Shown here one piece after another: positions 10,540 to 18,897 of a stretch of DNA of 64,000 bases; position 1 is the first letter of the stretch, and each line of letters begins with the position of its first letter. The position numbers and the translations under genes are program-made. The notes beneath the pieces are model-generated. The model did not search any database. It had not been told where the DNA came from and worked only from the letters and a program-made list of their open reading frames with translations. Source of the stretch: Prauserella halophila (GTDB taxonomy: Bacteria; Actinomycetota; Actinomycetes; Mycobacteriales; Pseudonocardiaceae); the NCBI RefSeq assembly GCF_024171895.1, contig NZ_JAMTCQ010000008.1, forward strand, positions 930,001 to 994,000, in the 5' to 3' direction.

Positions 10540-11487
10540 TCAGCGTGGCGCAGGGACTCCGACGCGCACGAACTCGGAGACCAGCAGTTCGGGCAGTCCG
10601 GCGAGTGTGGTGAGAACGTGGACGTCGGCGGGTGCTCCGCTGCGCCCTGCGCCGCCGTCCCCGGCATCGGCGCCGCCTCCGGCATTCCCGGCACCGTCCG
10701 CGTCCCCGGAACTGCCTCCGGAACCGTCGATGTCCCCGGAACCGTCGATGTCCCCGGTACCGCCGGCGTCCCCTGTGGAGTCACGCCGTCCCGCGCTCGC
10801 GTCGTCGGGGTCACGGTGGAGCCAGATCCCGGTGAGACCGGCATCACGTGCACCGAGGGCGTCGGTGGTGAGTTTGTCCCCCAGGTGCACGGCTTCCCGT
10901 GGATCGCAGCCGAGCTGGGCGCAGACGGACCGGAACATTGCCGGGTCGGGTTTGGCGACGCCGAGTTCGCCCGCGATGGCGACGTGGTCGAAGAACCGGG
11001 CCAGACCGAGCGCGGCGAGTTTGTCGCGCTGATGGGGTCCGGAGGCGTTCGTCACGGCAGCCAGCTGCACGCCGGCGGCGGCAAGCCATTCGAGGCACGG
11101 CACGACGTCGTCGAAGAGCCGCCACGAGCGGTTCAGCAGCGTTTTGCGCCGGGTTTCGAACCCGGCGGCGCCGGCGAGGTCGACAGCCATCCCGAGGCCG
11201 CGCAGGAACGCGTGCGTGCGCCGGACGTGCATGTCCGCGTAGTCGAGTTCGCCCGCGACGACGCGTGCGACATGCTCGTCGGTGACGCGTTCCCATTCCT
11301 CCCAGATGTCGACGCGTCCGGTCAGGGCGGCGAGCGTGCGCTTGCCCGTCGCCGTGAAGTCGATCAGCGTGTCGTCGATGTCCAGGCACACGGCCCGCAG
11401 TTCGGGCGGTGCCCAGACGTCGACATCGTCGCGATCGGCATCGGCGACAGGGTGCGGAGCCGTCGGGGAGTCAAGCGCAAAAGCCAC
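10540..11487 (-). CDS. HAD-superfamily hydrolase with a Gly/Asp-rich insert
   Basis: The first 230 residues are a haloacid-dehalogenase-like phosphatase: motif I CLDIDDTLIDFT (nucleophile Asp near residue 36), motif II AVTNASG, motif III lysine in GVAKPDPAMF, and motif IV HLGDKLTTDALGARDAGL. The substrate is unknown. Between the core and the last 25 residues is about 60 residues of Gly/Asp/Ser/Ala, encoded partly by an 18-bp tandem repeat (10723-10740, 10741-10758, with a diverged copy at 10693-10710). The GTG start at 11487 stands 7 nt after TAGCCT, a likely leaderless promoter. The spacing to tRNA-Gln is about 180 nt, with nothing else recognisable. Confidence 0.85.
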   Translation of the reverse strand: MAFALDSPTAPHPVADADRDDVDVWAPPELRAVCLDIDDTLIDFTATGKRTLAALTGRVDIWEEWERVTDEHVARVVAGELDYADMHVRRTHAFLRGLGMAVDLAGAAGFETRRKTLLNRSWRLFDDVVPCLEWLAAAGVQLAAVTNASGPHQRDKLAALGLARFFDHVAIAGELGVAKPDPAMFRSVCAQLGCDPREAVHLGDKLTTDALGARDAGLTGIWLHRDPDDASAGRRDSTGDAGGTGDIDGSGDIDGSGGSSGDADGAGNAGGGADAGDGGAGRSGAPADVHVLTTLAGLPELLVSEFVRVGVPAPR

Positions 11488-11574
11488 TCACGCGAGGCTA
11501 GGGGGTTTTGCGCGAGCCCGACTCTGCTATCGAGGTGATATGGGCGGGTCTGTTTCGGTCCAGCTGATCTACGC

Positions 11575-13062
11575 TCAGTTGTCCGGCAGAGCCCGGCGCA
11601 GCCGTCCGAGTGACACGTCGCGACCGAGCAATTCCATCGATTCGTAGAGCGGCGGTGACACCGTGCGTCCGGTCACAGCGACCCGCACGGGCGTGAAAGC
11701 CTTGCGCGGCTTGAGTCCCAGGCCCTCCACGAGCGCGTCCTTGAGCGCCTGCTCGATGTCGGACGCCGCCCACGACGACAATCCCTCCAACGCCTCGATG
11801 GAGGCCCGCAGCGCCGGTTCGGAGTCCGGGCCGAGCGCCTTCGTGGCCGCGGCCTCCTCGGGGACGAACTCGGCGTCGTCGACGAACAGGAACCGCAGCA
11901 GCTCACCCGCCTCGGACAGCACCGCGACCCGTTCCTGCACGAGCGGGGCGATCGCGGCGAGTGTCGCCTGCTGGTCCGCGGACGGCTGCGGCGGCAGCAC
12001 ACCCGCGTCGACGAGATACGGCGTGACGCGCGTGACGAAGTCCTCGTGACTCAGCGCGCGCACGTGGTTGCCGTTGATCGACTCGGCCTTCTTGAGGTCG
12101 AACCGCGCGGGGTTGGCACTGACCTTGGTGATCTCGAACGCCTCGATGAGTTCGTCGACGGTGAAGATGTCACGGTCGTCGGCGATCGACCAGCCGAGCA
12201 GAGCGAGGTAGTTCAGCAGGCCCTCGGGGATGAATCCCCGGTCCCGGTAGGTGAACAGGTTCGACTGCGGGTCTCGTTTGGACAGTTTCTTGTTGCCCTC
12301 ACCCATGACGTACGGCATGTGGCCGAACTCCGGAACGAATTCGGCGACACCGACCCGCTGCAACGCCTGGTACAGCGCGATCTGCCGCGGCGTCGAGGGA
12401 AGCAGGTCCTCACCACGCAGCACGTGGGTGATGCGCATCAGCGCGTCGTCGACGGGGTTGGTCAGCGTGTAGAGCGGCGCCCCGTTGCCGCGCACCAGCA
12501 CCGGGTCGGGGATGGTGCCCGCCTTGAACTCGATCTCGCCGCGCACGAGGTCGTTCCAGGACAGGTCCTCGTCCGGCATCCGCAGGCGTAACACCGGTTC
12601 GCGCCCCTCCGCGCGGAAGGCCTGCTTCTGCTCCTCGGTGAGGTCGCGGTCGTAATTGTCGTAGCCCAGCTGCGGGTCCTGCCCGGCGTCCTTGCGCCGC
12701 TGCGCGGCCTCCTCGCCGGTGGAGAACGCCTCGTACAGCTCGCCCGCCTCGAGGAGCTCGGCGGCGACGTCGCGGTAGATGTCGGCGCGTTCGCTCTGCC
12801 GGTACGGGCCGTACTCGCCTCCGGCCTCCGGCCCTTCGTCCCAGTCGATACCGAGCCAGTGCAGCGCGTCGAGCAGGGCCTCGTAGGACTCCTCGCTGTC
12901 GCGCGAGGAGTCGGTGTCCTCGACCCGGAACACGAGCTTTCCGCCGTTGTGCCGGGCGAACGCCCAGTTGAACAAGGCGGTGCGGATCAGGCCCACGTGC
13001 GGCGTACCGGTGGGCGACGGGCAGAAGCGAGCACGAACGGCGGCGGGCTTGTTCTCAGTCAT
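11575..13062 (-). CDS. gltX: Glutamyl-tRNA synthetase
   Basis: The 495-residue class I synthetase charges tRNA-Glu and, where GlnRS is absent, tRNA-Gln. The HIGH-type motif is [16 protein letters not shown] (about residues 15-30) and the KMSKS-type motif is NKKLSKRD (about 255). The C-terminal anticodon-binding helical domain is complete. Length is normal. The partner amidotransferase gatCAB lies 27 kb away and the tRNAs lie 1.2 kb downstream. TAGGCT 9 nt before the ATG suggests a very short or absent leader. Confidence 0.97.
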   Translation of the reverse strand: MTENKPAAVRARFCPSPTGTPHVGLIRTALFNWAFARHNGGKLVFRVEDTDSSRDSEESYEALLDALHWLGIDWDEGPEAGGEYGPYRQSERADIYRDVAAELLEAGELYEAFSTGEEAAQRRKDAGQDPQLGYDNYDRDLTEEQKQAFRAEGREPVLRLRMPDEDLSWNDLVRGEIEFKAGTIPDPVLVRGNGAPLYTLTNPVDDALMRITHVLRGEDLLPSTPRQIALYQALQRVGVAEFVPEFGHMPYVMGEGNKKLSKRDPQSNLFTYRDRGFIPEGLLNYLALLGWSIADDRDIFTVDELIEAFEITKVSANPARFDLKKAESINGNHVRALSHEDFVTRVTPYLVDAGVLPPQPSADQQATLAAIAPLVQERVAVLSEAGELLRFLFVDDAEFVPEEAAATKALGPDSEPALRASIEALEGLSSWAASDIEQALKDALVEGLGLKPRKAFTPVRVAVTGRTVSPPLYESMELLGRDVSLGRLRRALPDN

Positions 13063-13119
13063 AGCCCGACCAGCCTAGCGCCGTTGACTTCGGCTGCTCA
13101 CGAGCGCATGCTGAAATTA

Positions 13120-13135
13120 TTCAACGGGTGTTGAA
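13120..13135. promoter_or_regulatory. Palindromic operator upstream of the FAD monooxygenase
   Basis: TTCAAC-GGGT-GTTGAA is a perfect 6+6 inverted repeat in the divergent spacer between gltX and the monooxygenase. The form is typical of TetR- or MarR-type sites, but no regulator gene is adjacent. Confidence 0.5.
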
Positions 13136-13201
13136 AACATGCTCGTCGACGGTCCGGACGAGTCGAGGTGACGGGCCCGACGGACGAATCGAGGTGGAGA
13201 G

Positions 13202-14470
13202 ATGGACGTGACGGCCGCACGGACGGACTGCGTCATCGCAGGCGGCGGACCCGCGGGCATGGTGCTCGGACTGCTGCTCGCTCGCGCAGGAGTGCAGGTG
13301 ACCGTGCTCGAGAAGCACGGCGATTTCCTCCGCGACTTCCGCGGCGACACCGTGCACCCGTCGACGCTGACCCTGCTGGACGAACTCGGCCTCGGCGAGG
13401 AGTTCGCGGCGCTGCCGCAGACCCGGCTGACCGAGATCGCCTTCCCCGCCGAGGACGGCACGTCGGTGGTCGTGGGCGACCTGACCCGGTTGGGCCGGTG
13501 GACGCGGCACCCGTACATCGCGCTCACCCCGCAGTGGGATCTGCTGAACCTGCTCGCCGAGGCCGGCGCCGACGAACCCGCGTTCACACTGCGGATGAAC
13601 ACCGAGGTCACCGACCTGGTTCAGCGGGAGGGCCGCGTGGTGGGAGTGCGCCACTCCGGCCCGGACGGCGACGGCGAGCTCCACGCCGATCTGACCGTGG
13701 CCGCCGACGGCCGCTGGTCGCTCCCCCGGCGCGCGGCGGGACTGACGCCGAAGGAATGGCCGGTGCCCTTCGACGTGTGGTGGTTCCGCCTGGGCCGCGA
13801 TCCCGACGACACCACCTCGGCCCTGTCACCCACCATGCGCAGCGGCCGGTTCGTCCTCGACATCCCGCGCGAGGGTTTCCACCAGCTCGCCTATCTGGGC
13901 CGCAAGGGCACCGACGGCGACCTCCGGCGGCGCGGCATCGACGCGTTCCGCCGCGATGTCGCCGAGGTCGTGCCGCAACTGGCGGACCGGGTCGGCGAAC
14001 TGGAGTCGACCGACGACGTCAAACACCTCGACGTGCGGCTCAACCGGCTTCCCCGTTGGCACACCGAGGGCCTGCTGTGCCTCGGGGACGCGGCCCACGC
14101 GATGTCACCGATCGGCGGACTCGGCATCAACCTGGCGGTACAGGACGCGGTGGCCGCCGCGAGGCTGTTGGCCGAGCCGCTGCGCCGCGGGTCGCCGACG
14201 GCCGTGGAACTGGCCGCGGTGCGCAAGCGCAGGCTCCTGCCGACGGCGGCGGTACAGACGCTGCAACGGCTGCTGCACCGGATGGTCGCCGCGCCGGTGG
14301 TGGAGGGCAGGCGGCTGGGTCCGCCGAAACCCCTGCAACGGCTGCTGCGCAGGGTTCCGGCGGTGTCACTCGTGCCCGCCTACCTCGTCGGCATCGGGCT
14401 GCGACCCGAGCACGCGCCCGAGTTCGCCCGCCGGAAGCCGGGAGTCAGGCGTCGTCGACGGGATTGGTGA
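13202..14470 (+). CDS. FAD-dependent monooxygenase/oxidoreductase (UbiH/PHBH-like)
   Basis: The 422-residue flavoprotein has the dinucleotide-binding GGGPAGMVLGLLLARAG at residues 15-31, the middle DG motif TVAADGRWS (about 165) and the GD motif GLLCLGDAAHAMSPIGGLGINLAVQDAV (given here only as a span near 295-322, with GDAAH as the FAD ribose contact). This is the group A aromatic hydroxylase fold, and the substrate cannot be read. The start has GGTGGAGAG upstream. The last 26 nt overlap the 3' end of the convergent FAH gene. This gene sits between gltX and the FAH gene, which are neighbours in my memory of the mycobacterial order, so it looks like a lineage-specific insertion. Confidence 0.85.
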   Translation: MDVTAARTDCVIAGGGPAGMVLGLLLARAGVQVTVLEKHGDFLRDFRGDTVHPSTLTLLDELGLGEEFAALPQTRLTEIAFPAEDGTSVVVGDLTRLGRWTRHPYIALTPQWDLLNLLAEAGADEPAFTLRMNTEVTDLVQREGRVVGVRHSGPDGDGELHADLTVAADGRWSLPRRAAGLTPKEWPVPFDVWWFRLGRDPDDTTSALSPTMRSGRFVLDIPREGFHQLAYLGRKGTDGDLRRRGIDAFRRDVAEVVPQLADRVGELESTDDVKHLDVRLNRLPRWHTEGLLCLGDAAHAMSPIGGLGINLAVQDAVAAARLLAEPLRRGSPTAVELAAVRKRRLLPTAAVQTLQRLLHRMVAAPVVEGRRLGPPKPLQRLLRRVPAVSLVPAYLVGIGLRPEHAPEFARRKPGVRRRRRDW

Positions 14471-15221
14471 GAGTGCCGAGCCCGTCGATCGTCACCGACA
14501 CCTCCTGTCCGGCCACGATGGGGCCGACACCGGCAGGGGTGCCGGTGAGGATCGTGTCGCCGGGCAGCAACGTCATCACCGACGAGACGAACTCGATCAG
14601 CTCGGGGATCTTGTGGACGATCTCCGAGGTGCGCGAGTCCTGTTTGGTCTCGCCGTCGACGGTGGTGCGGATCGCCAGATCGGCCGGGTCGAGATCGGTC
14701 TCGATCCACGGGCCGATCGGGCAGAACGTGTCGAACCCCTTGGCCCGGCCCCACTGGCCGTCCGAGCGCTGGAAGTCGCGCGCGCTGACGTCGTTGGCGA
14801 TCGTGTAGCCGAGCACGGCCTGCGACGCCTGGGCCGCGGGCACGTTCTTCACGGGCTGACCGATGATGACGGCGAGTTCGCCCTCGAAGTCCACCCGCTC
14901 CGACTGCTTCGGCCTGCGGATGGGGGCATTCGGGCCGATGACGGTCGTCGACGGCTTCAGGAAGATCATCGGCTCGGCCGGGACCTCGTTGCCCATTTCA
15001 CGGGCGTGGTCGGCGTAGTTGCGGCCGACGGCGATCACCTTCGTCGGCAGGATCGGCGCGAGCAGCCGGACGTCGGCCAGCGGCCATTTCTTGCCGGTGT
15101 AGTTCGGCTTACCGAACGGGTGGTCGGCGACCTCCCAGACCACCGTGTCGTTGCTGTCGCCGTCTCCGTCCACCGAGACGAAGGCGACACCTTCCGGGTG
15201 AGCAATCCGAGCCAAACGCAC
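14445..15221 (-). CDS. Fumarylacetoacetate hydrolase family protein
   Basis: The 258-residue protein has the FAH fold that hydrolyses or isomerises beta-diketo acids with a divalent metal. The metal-binding acids are in VDFEGELAVIIG (about residues 107-118), followed by GYTIANDVSARDFQ and GFDTFCPIGPW. The C-terminal GDTILTGTPAGVGP is a family signature. It is annotated in relatives as 2-hydroxyhepta-2,4-diene-1,7-dioate isomerase, but oxaloacetate decarboxylase or acylpyruvase activity is equally possible. The GTG start stands 6 nt after TAGAAT. It occupies the place of Rv2993c next to gltX. Confidence 0.9.
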   Translation of the reverse strand: MRLARIAHPEGVAFVSVDGDGDSNDTVVWEVADHPFGKPNYTGKKWPLADVRLLAPILPTKVIAVGRNYADHAREMGNEVPAEPMIFLKPSTTVIGPNAPIRRPKQSERVDFEGELAVIIGQPVKNVPAAQASQAVLGYTIANDVSARDFQRSDGQWGRAKGFDTFCPIGPWIETDLDPADLAIRTTVDGETKQDSRTSEIVHKIPELIEFVSSVMTLLPGDTILTGTPAGVGPIVAGQEVSVTIDGLGTLTNPVDDA

Positions 15222-15235
15222 GGTCCCATTCTAGA

Positions 15236-15408
15236 CAGTGACGCGGAGCGTCTCCGTTGGGGCGGTGGTGGGCGACGGGCGGGCCTACCTGCGGCGCGGA
15301 GCGCCTCGTGTTGGGTGGTGGCGGGCGACGGGCGAGCCTGGACAGTGACGCGGAGCGTCCGACCGACACCTCGCGTGTCCTGCACTCGGCACCGCGTGTC
15401 CTGCACTC
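15236..15408. repeat. Repeat cluster between the FAH gene and cimA
   Basis: Two repeat types lie in this non-coding spacer. A degenerate unit of about 53 bp starts at about 15242, 15295 and 15349, each with CGCGGAGCG and the first two followed by a G-rich tract. Then come two copies, 21 bp apart, of CGCGTGTCCTGCACTC (15372-15387 and 15393-15408). The second type also forms the arms of the large element at 52687-52981. Confidence 0.8.
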
Positions 15409-15419
15409 GTGCACCCCGG

Positions 15420-15452
15420 CCGGTGCCCGCCGAGATCCCGGACGGGCACCGG
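15420..15452 (-). terminator. Hairpin after cimA
   Basis: CCGGTGCCCG at 15420-15429 pairs perfectly with CGGGCACCGG at 15443-15452 around a 13-nt loop, 20 nt after the cimA stop. There is no T-run. Confidence 0.65.
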
Positions 15453-15471
15453 TGCCCTGGGAATCTCGGAG

Positions 15472-17103
15472 TCAGACCTGCTCGGAGGTCACGCGCAGCG
15501 CCTTGTGGGCGAGCGCGTCGCACAGGGCCAGCCAGCTGGCCTCGACGATGTTCTCGTGCACGCCGACGGTCGTCCATTCGCGCTCGCGGTCGGAGGATTC
15601 GACGAGCACGCGCGTCACCGCACCGGTGCCCTGGCGGTTGACCAGGATGCGCACCTTGTAGTCCGACAGCGACATCTCGTCCAGCCACGCCAGATGCGGC
15701 CGCAGCGCCTTCCGCAGCGCGGCGTCGAGCGCGTTGACCGGGCCGTTGCCCTCGGCCGTCGCGAGGACCCGCTCGCCGGCGACGTGCACCTTCACCGTCG
15801 CCTCGGACACGACCTCGCCGTCGACGCGGTGGTCCAGCACCACGCGGTACGACTCCAGGTCGAACGGCGGGCCCACGGGCTCCTGCCCGTCCGAACCCGC
15901 GATCTCCCGGCGCATCAGCAGTTCCAGCGACGCGTCGGCCGCCTCGAACGACCAGCCGCCCGCCTCCAGGTCCTTCACCTTGTGCACCGTGTTGCTGAGC
16001 GCGCGGGGGTTGCCCGCGAGGTCCACGCCGAGTTCCTGCCCCTTGAGTTCGAGGCTCGCCTTGCCCGCCATCTCGGTGACGAGCACGCGCATGTCGTTGC
16101 CGACCAGTGCGGGGTCGATGTGGTTGTACAGCAACGGGTCCACTTTGATCGCGCTCGCGTGCAGTCCCGCTTTGTGGGCGAAGGCCGACGACCCGACGTA
16201 GGCCTGGTGGGTGTCGGGGGCGATGTTCGCGATCTCGGCGAGTGCGTGGGAGACGCGCGTCAGCTCGGCCGCTCCCCCGGACGGCAGGACTTCCATACCC
16301 AGTTTCGCGACGAGGTTGCCCGTGACGGCGAAGAGGTCGGCGTTGCCTGCGCGTTCGCCGTAGCCGTTGGCGGTGCACTGCACGTGCGTCGCACCCGCCT
16401 GCACCGCGGCGATGCTGTTGGCCACGGCGCACGAGGTGTCGTCCTGGCAGTGGATACCGACGCGCAGTCCGGTCCGCTCACGCACCTCGCGCACCGTGTC
16501 GGCGAGGCCGAGCGGCAGCTGGCCGCCGTTGGTGTCGCACAGGACGACCACGTCGGCGCCCGCCGAGCCCGCCGCGTCCAGCACTCGCAGCGCGGTGTCC
16601 GGGTCGTAGGCGTAGCCGTCGAAGAAGTGCTCCGCGTCGAGGAACACCCGCCTGCCCTCGCCGGTCAGGAACGCCACCGTGTCGGCCACCATCGCGCACG
16701 CCTCGTCGACGTCCACACGCAACGCGCGCTCGATGTGGCGGACGTCCGATTTGGCCACGAGCGTGACCACCGGCGCCTCCGAGTCGAGCAGTGCGCGGAC
16801 CTGCGGGTCGTCGCCCGCGGCCACGCCCGAGCGCCGGGTCGATCCGAACGCGACCAGCGCGGCGTGCTTGAGCTGCAGTTCCCCCGCCGCAGCACGCGCG
16901 AAGAACTCGGTGTCCTTCGGCATCGCGCCGGGCCAGCCGCCCTCGATGAACCCGACCCCCAGCTCGTCGAGATGCCGTGCCACGAGAATCTTGTCGGCCA
17001 CCGAATACGCAACGCCCTCGCGCTGCGCACCGTCGCGCAACGTCGTGTCGTACAGGTGGAAGTCATCGCCGAGCGGGGTTCCTGCGGGTTCCGTGCGGGT
17101 CAC
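15472..17103 (-). CDS. cimA: Citramalate synthase
   Basis: CimA condenses pyruvate with acetyl-CoA to (R)-citramalate, giving a threonine-independent route to 2-oxobutyrate and isoleucine. The 543-residue protein has an N-terminal HMGL-like barrel (YDTTLRDGAQREG at about residue 15, FIEGGWPGAMPKDTEFF, HCQDDTSCAVANSIAA, NGYGERAGNADL) and a C-terminal LeuA-type regulatory domain. The GWPG and AEHFFDGY segments distinguish the citramalate family from 2-isopropylmalate synthase. The GTG at 17101-17103 follows GACGAGGAGA. A leader peptide and terminator lie 113-223 nt upstream, so isoleucine or valine supply probably controls transcription. Confidence 0.92.
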   Translation of the reverse strand: MTRTEPAGTPLGDDFHLYDTTLRDGAQREGVAYSVADKILVARHLDELGVGFIEGGWPGAMPKDTEFFARAAAGELQLKHAALVAFGSTRRSGVAAGDDPQVRALLDSEAPVVTLVAKSDVRHIERALRVDVDEACAMVADTVAFLTGEGRRVFLDAEHFFDGYAYDPDTALRVLDAAGSAGADVVVLCDTNGGQLPLGLADTVREVRERTGLRVGIHCQDDTSCAVANSIAAVQAGATHVQCTANGYGERAGNADLFAVTGNLVAKLGMEVLPSGGAAELTRVSHALAEIANIAPDTHQAYVGSSAFAHKAGLHASAIKVDPLLYNHIDPALVGNDMRVLVTEMAGKASLELKGQELGVDLAGNPRALSNTVHKVKDLEAGGWSFEAADASLELLMRREIAGSDGQEPVGPPFDLESYRVVLDHRVDGEVVSEATVKVHVAGERVLATAEGNGPVNALDAALRKALRPHLAWLDEMSLSDYKVRILVNRQGTGAVTRVLVESSDREREWTTVGVHENIVEASWLALCDALAHKALRVTSEQV

Positions 17104-17124
17104 GGGTTCGTCTCCTCGTCGCGG

Positions 17125-17175
17125 TATACGAACAACAGTGGTGTGCGAACAACAGCGGTGTGCGAACGAAGCGGA
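17125..17175. repeat. Three 17-bp tandem units in the cimA 5' untranslated region
   Basis: Units at 17125-17141, 17142-17158 and 17159-17175 share a core like TGTGCGAACAACAGCGG; the third is diverged. They lie between the attenuator and the cimA start codon. A 17-bp period cannot keep a reading frame, so the repeat is non-coding. Confidence 0.85.
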
Positions 17176-17216
17176 ACACCGACAACAGTGTCGATCGCGG
17201 TTCCGGTAGCGGCCAC

Positions 17217-17288
17217 AAAAAAGACCCCCCGCGAAGATGCGAGAGGTCTGCGCGCCGGGTGCTCCTGCGGGGCACTTACCCGGCGCGC
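17217..17288 (-). promoter_or_regulatory. Transcription attenuator of cimA
   Basis: In RNA order (minus strand) there are two hairpins. Hairpin 1 pairs 17288-17278 with 17260-17250 (11 bp, perfect) and takes in the end of the leader peptide. Hairpin 2 pairs AGACCTCTCGC (17249-17239) with GCGGGGGGTCT (17232-17222) around a 6-nt loop, followed directly by a U-run (17221-17217); it is an intrinsic terminator. A competing pairing exists between GCAGGAG in the loop of hairpin 1 (17268-17262) and CTCTCGC in the terminator arm (17245-17239), with six of seven pairs. This could act as antiterminator when a ribosome stalls on the Ile codons. Confidence 0.8.
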
Positions 17289-17326
17289 CTGCCAATAATG
17301 ATCACGCGAAACGTGTCCATGGGCAT
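17276..17326 (-). CDS. Leader peptide of the cimA attenuator, MPMDTFRVIIIGRRAG
   Basis: A 16-codon frame ends 10 nt inside the attenuator region and contains Val-Ile-Ile-Ile (GTG ATC ATT ATT, 17305-17294), the products of the pathway that cimA feeds. ATG 17326 or ATG 17320 could start it. No good ribosome site is seen for either, but a weak promoter-like pair (TTGGAC then CATGCT) would place transcription near these codons, so it may be leaderless. A ribosome stalled on the Ile codons would cover the first arm of hairpin 1. Confidence 0.7.
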   Translation of the reverse strand: MPMDTFRVIIIGRRAG

Positions 17327-17499
17327 CGAGCATGCCACATCTCCCGCACCGGCGTCCAATTGCTGGGCAGTGTTCCCACATTCCGGGCATACGGTGCGGG
17401 GATCGCAACAGTACGGGGCTCGCGTCAGACCGGGGCTCGCCACGGTGCGGACTCGCAGCGACGGGGTCCGGGCGGCCCCGCCCGGACCCCGCCTCGAAC

Positions 17500-17540
17500 A
17501 CAACGGGCGCCCCGGCCGTGACGGCCGGGGCGCCCGTTGT
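17500..17540 (-). terminator. Terminator after leuB
   Basis: Arms 17500-17518 and 17522-17540 are perfect 19-nt inverted copies around TGA. A second hairpin (arms 17463-17473 and 17480-17490) follows in the direction of leuB transcription. Together they separate leuB from the cimA leader. Confidence 0.85.
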
Positions 17541-17555
17541 CGAATCAGCGCGTGC

Positions 17556-18602
17556 TCAGAGAGCGGGGCGCGGCGTCGTGTTCGACGACACCAGCGCTGC
17601 GAGGCGATCGCCGATCGCCGTCGTCGTGCCCGGCGACGCCTGGTCCCGCGTGGCGAGATCGAACGCCACCGATGCCTCGATGCGCCGCGCGGCCTCCTTC
17701 TCACCGAGGTGGTCGAGCAGCAACGACACCGACAGCACGGTCGCCGTCGGGTCGGCCGCGTTCTGCCCGGCGATGTCGGGTGCGCTGCCGTGCACCGGCT
17801 CGAACATGCTCGGGTTGCGGCCCGAGATGTCGAGGTTGCCACTGGCGGCGAGCCCGATGCCGCCGGTCACGGCGGCCACCAGGTCGGTGACGATGTCGCC
17901 GAACAGGTTGTCGGTGACGATCACGTCGAACCGGCTCGGGTCCGTGACCAGGTGGATCGTCGCGGCATCGACGTGCGAGTACGCCACCGACACCTCGGGG
18001 TACTCGAGCGAGACCTCTTCGACGATCCGCGACCACAACGAGCCCGAGTACTCCAGCACGTTGGTCTTGTGCACGAGCGTGAGGTGTTTGCGCGGGCGCT
18101 CGTTGGCGCGGCGGAAGGCATCCGTCACCACCCGGCGGATACCGAAGGCCGTGTTCAGGCTGACCTCCGTCGCGACCTCGTGTTCGGTGTCCTTACGCAG
18201 CAGCCCGCCGTTGCCCGCGTACGGACCCTCGGTGCCCTCCCGGACGACGACCATGTCGACCTCGCCCGGGTCGGCCAGCGGGCTCGGCACACCCGGATAC
18301 AGCCTGCCGGGCCGCAGATTGACGTGGTGATCGAGCTCGAACCGCAGCCGCAGCAGCAGGCCGCGCTCGAGAATGCCGCTGGGCACGCTCGGATCACCGA
18401 CGGCACCCAGCAGGATCGCGTCGTGCTCGGCCAGTTCGCCCAGCACCGATTCGGGCAACAGTTCACCCGTCGAGTGCCAGCGGGACGCACCGAGGTCATA
18501 GGTGGTCGTCTCGGCGTTCGGGACGACCTCCCCGAGTACCTTGAGCGCCTCGGAGACCACTTCGGGCCCGATCCCATCACCCGGGATCACAGCGAGCCGC
18601 AT
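17556..18602 (-). CDS. leuB: 3-isopropylmalate dehydrogenase
   Basis: LeuB oxidatively decarboxylates 3-isopropylmalate to 2-oxoisocaproate with NAD. The 348-residue protein starts [15 protein letters not shown] and shows [16 protein letters not shown], the [11 protein letters not shown] metal site and the [17 protein letters not shown]-terminal signature. ATG 18602 is chosen because GGAGG sits 7 nt upstream; a GTG two codons earlier is too close to that site. It is a single-gene unit with its own terminators. Confidence 0.96.
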   Translation of the reverse strand: MRLAVIPGDGIGPEVVSEALKVLGEVVPNAETTTYDLGASRWHSTGELLPESVLGELAEHDAILLGAVGDPSVPSGILERGLLLRLRFELDHHVNLRPGRLYPGVPSPLADPGEVDMVVVREGTEGPYAGNGGLLRKDTEHEVATEVSLNTAFGIRRVVTDAFRRANERPRKHLTLVHKTNVLEYSGSLWSRIVEEVSLEYPEVSVAYSHVDAATIHLVTDPSRFDVIVTDNLFGDIVTDLVAAVTGGIGLAASGNLDISGRNPSMFEPVHGSAPDIAGQNAADPTATVLSVSLLLDHLGEKEAARRIEASVAFDLATRDQASPGTTTAIGDRLAALVSSNTTPRPAL

Positions 18603-18768
18603 CCACACACCTCCGTCAGACCGGGTCCCATCGAGCGCGGGTACCCCATTCGCATCCTAAGCCAGCGACGGCAGGTTACCGGGCGTCGACGAACTGTCGA
18701 CCCACGACCACCCCAACGGCGCATGCACCACCGTCGCGGGTCCCCCGAACGGCTGATTCACGGTGTGC

Positions 18769-18844
18769 CCGGCGCGAGCGGCCACGGAGGTGCGGCGGGG
18801 TCGCCGGGCACCGTCCGACGCCGGCGCGAGCGGCCACGGAGGTG
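18769..18844. repeat. Two direct 24-bp copies, 52 bp apart, downstream of the S8 protease
   Basis: Identical 24-bp segments at 18769-18792 and 18821-18844 begin CCGGCGCGAGCGGCCACG. The whole spacer 18603-18897 between leuB and the protease holds no convincing gene. Confidence 0.8.
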
Positions 18845-18856
18845 TGGCCGCTCAGC

Positions 18857-18885
18857 GGAGTCCGGCCCCTGCCGGGCCGGACTCC
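18857..18885 (-). terminator. Terminator after the S8 protease gene
   Basis: GGAGTCCGGCCC (18857-18868) pairs perfectly with GGGCCGGACTCC (18874-18885) around a 5-nt loop, 12 nt after the stop codon. Confidence 0.8.
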
Positions 18886-18897
18886 GGCGGCGCCGGA

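Noticed and set aside
18657..18785. 43-codon minus-strand frame ending in VDSSSTPGNLPSLA between leuB and the protease
   Set aside because: No ribosome site, partly made of the 24-bp direct repeat, and no recognisable family. It could be a remnant but I cannot support it.
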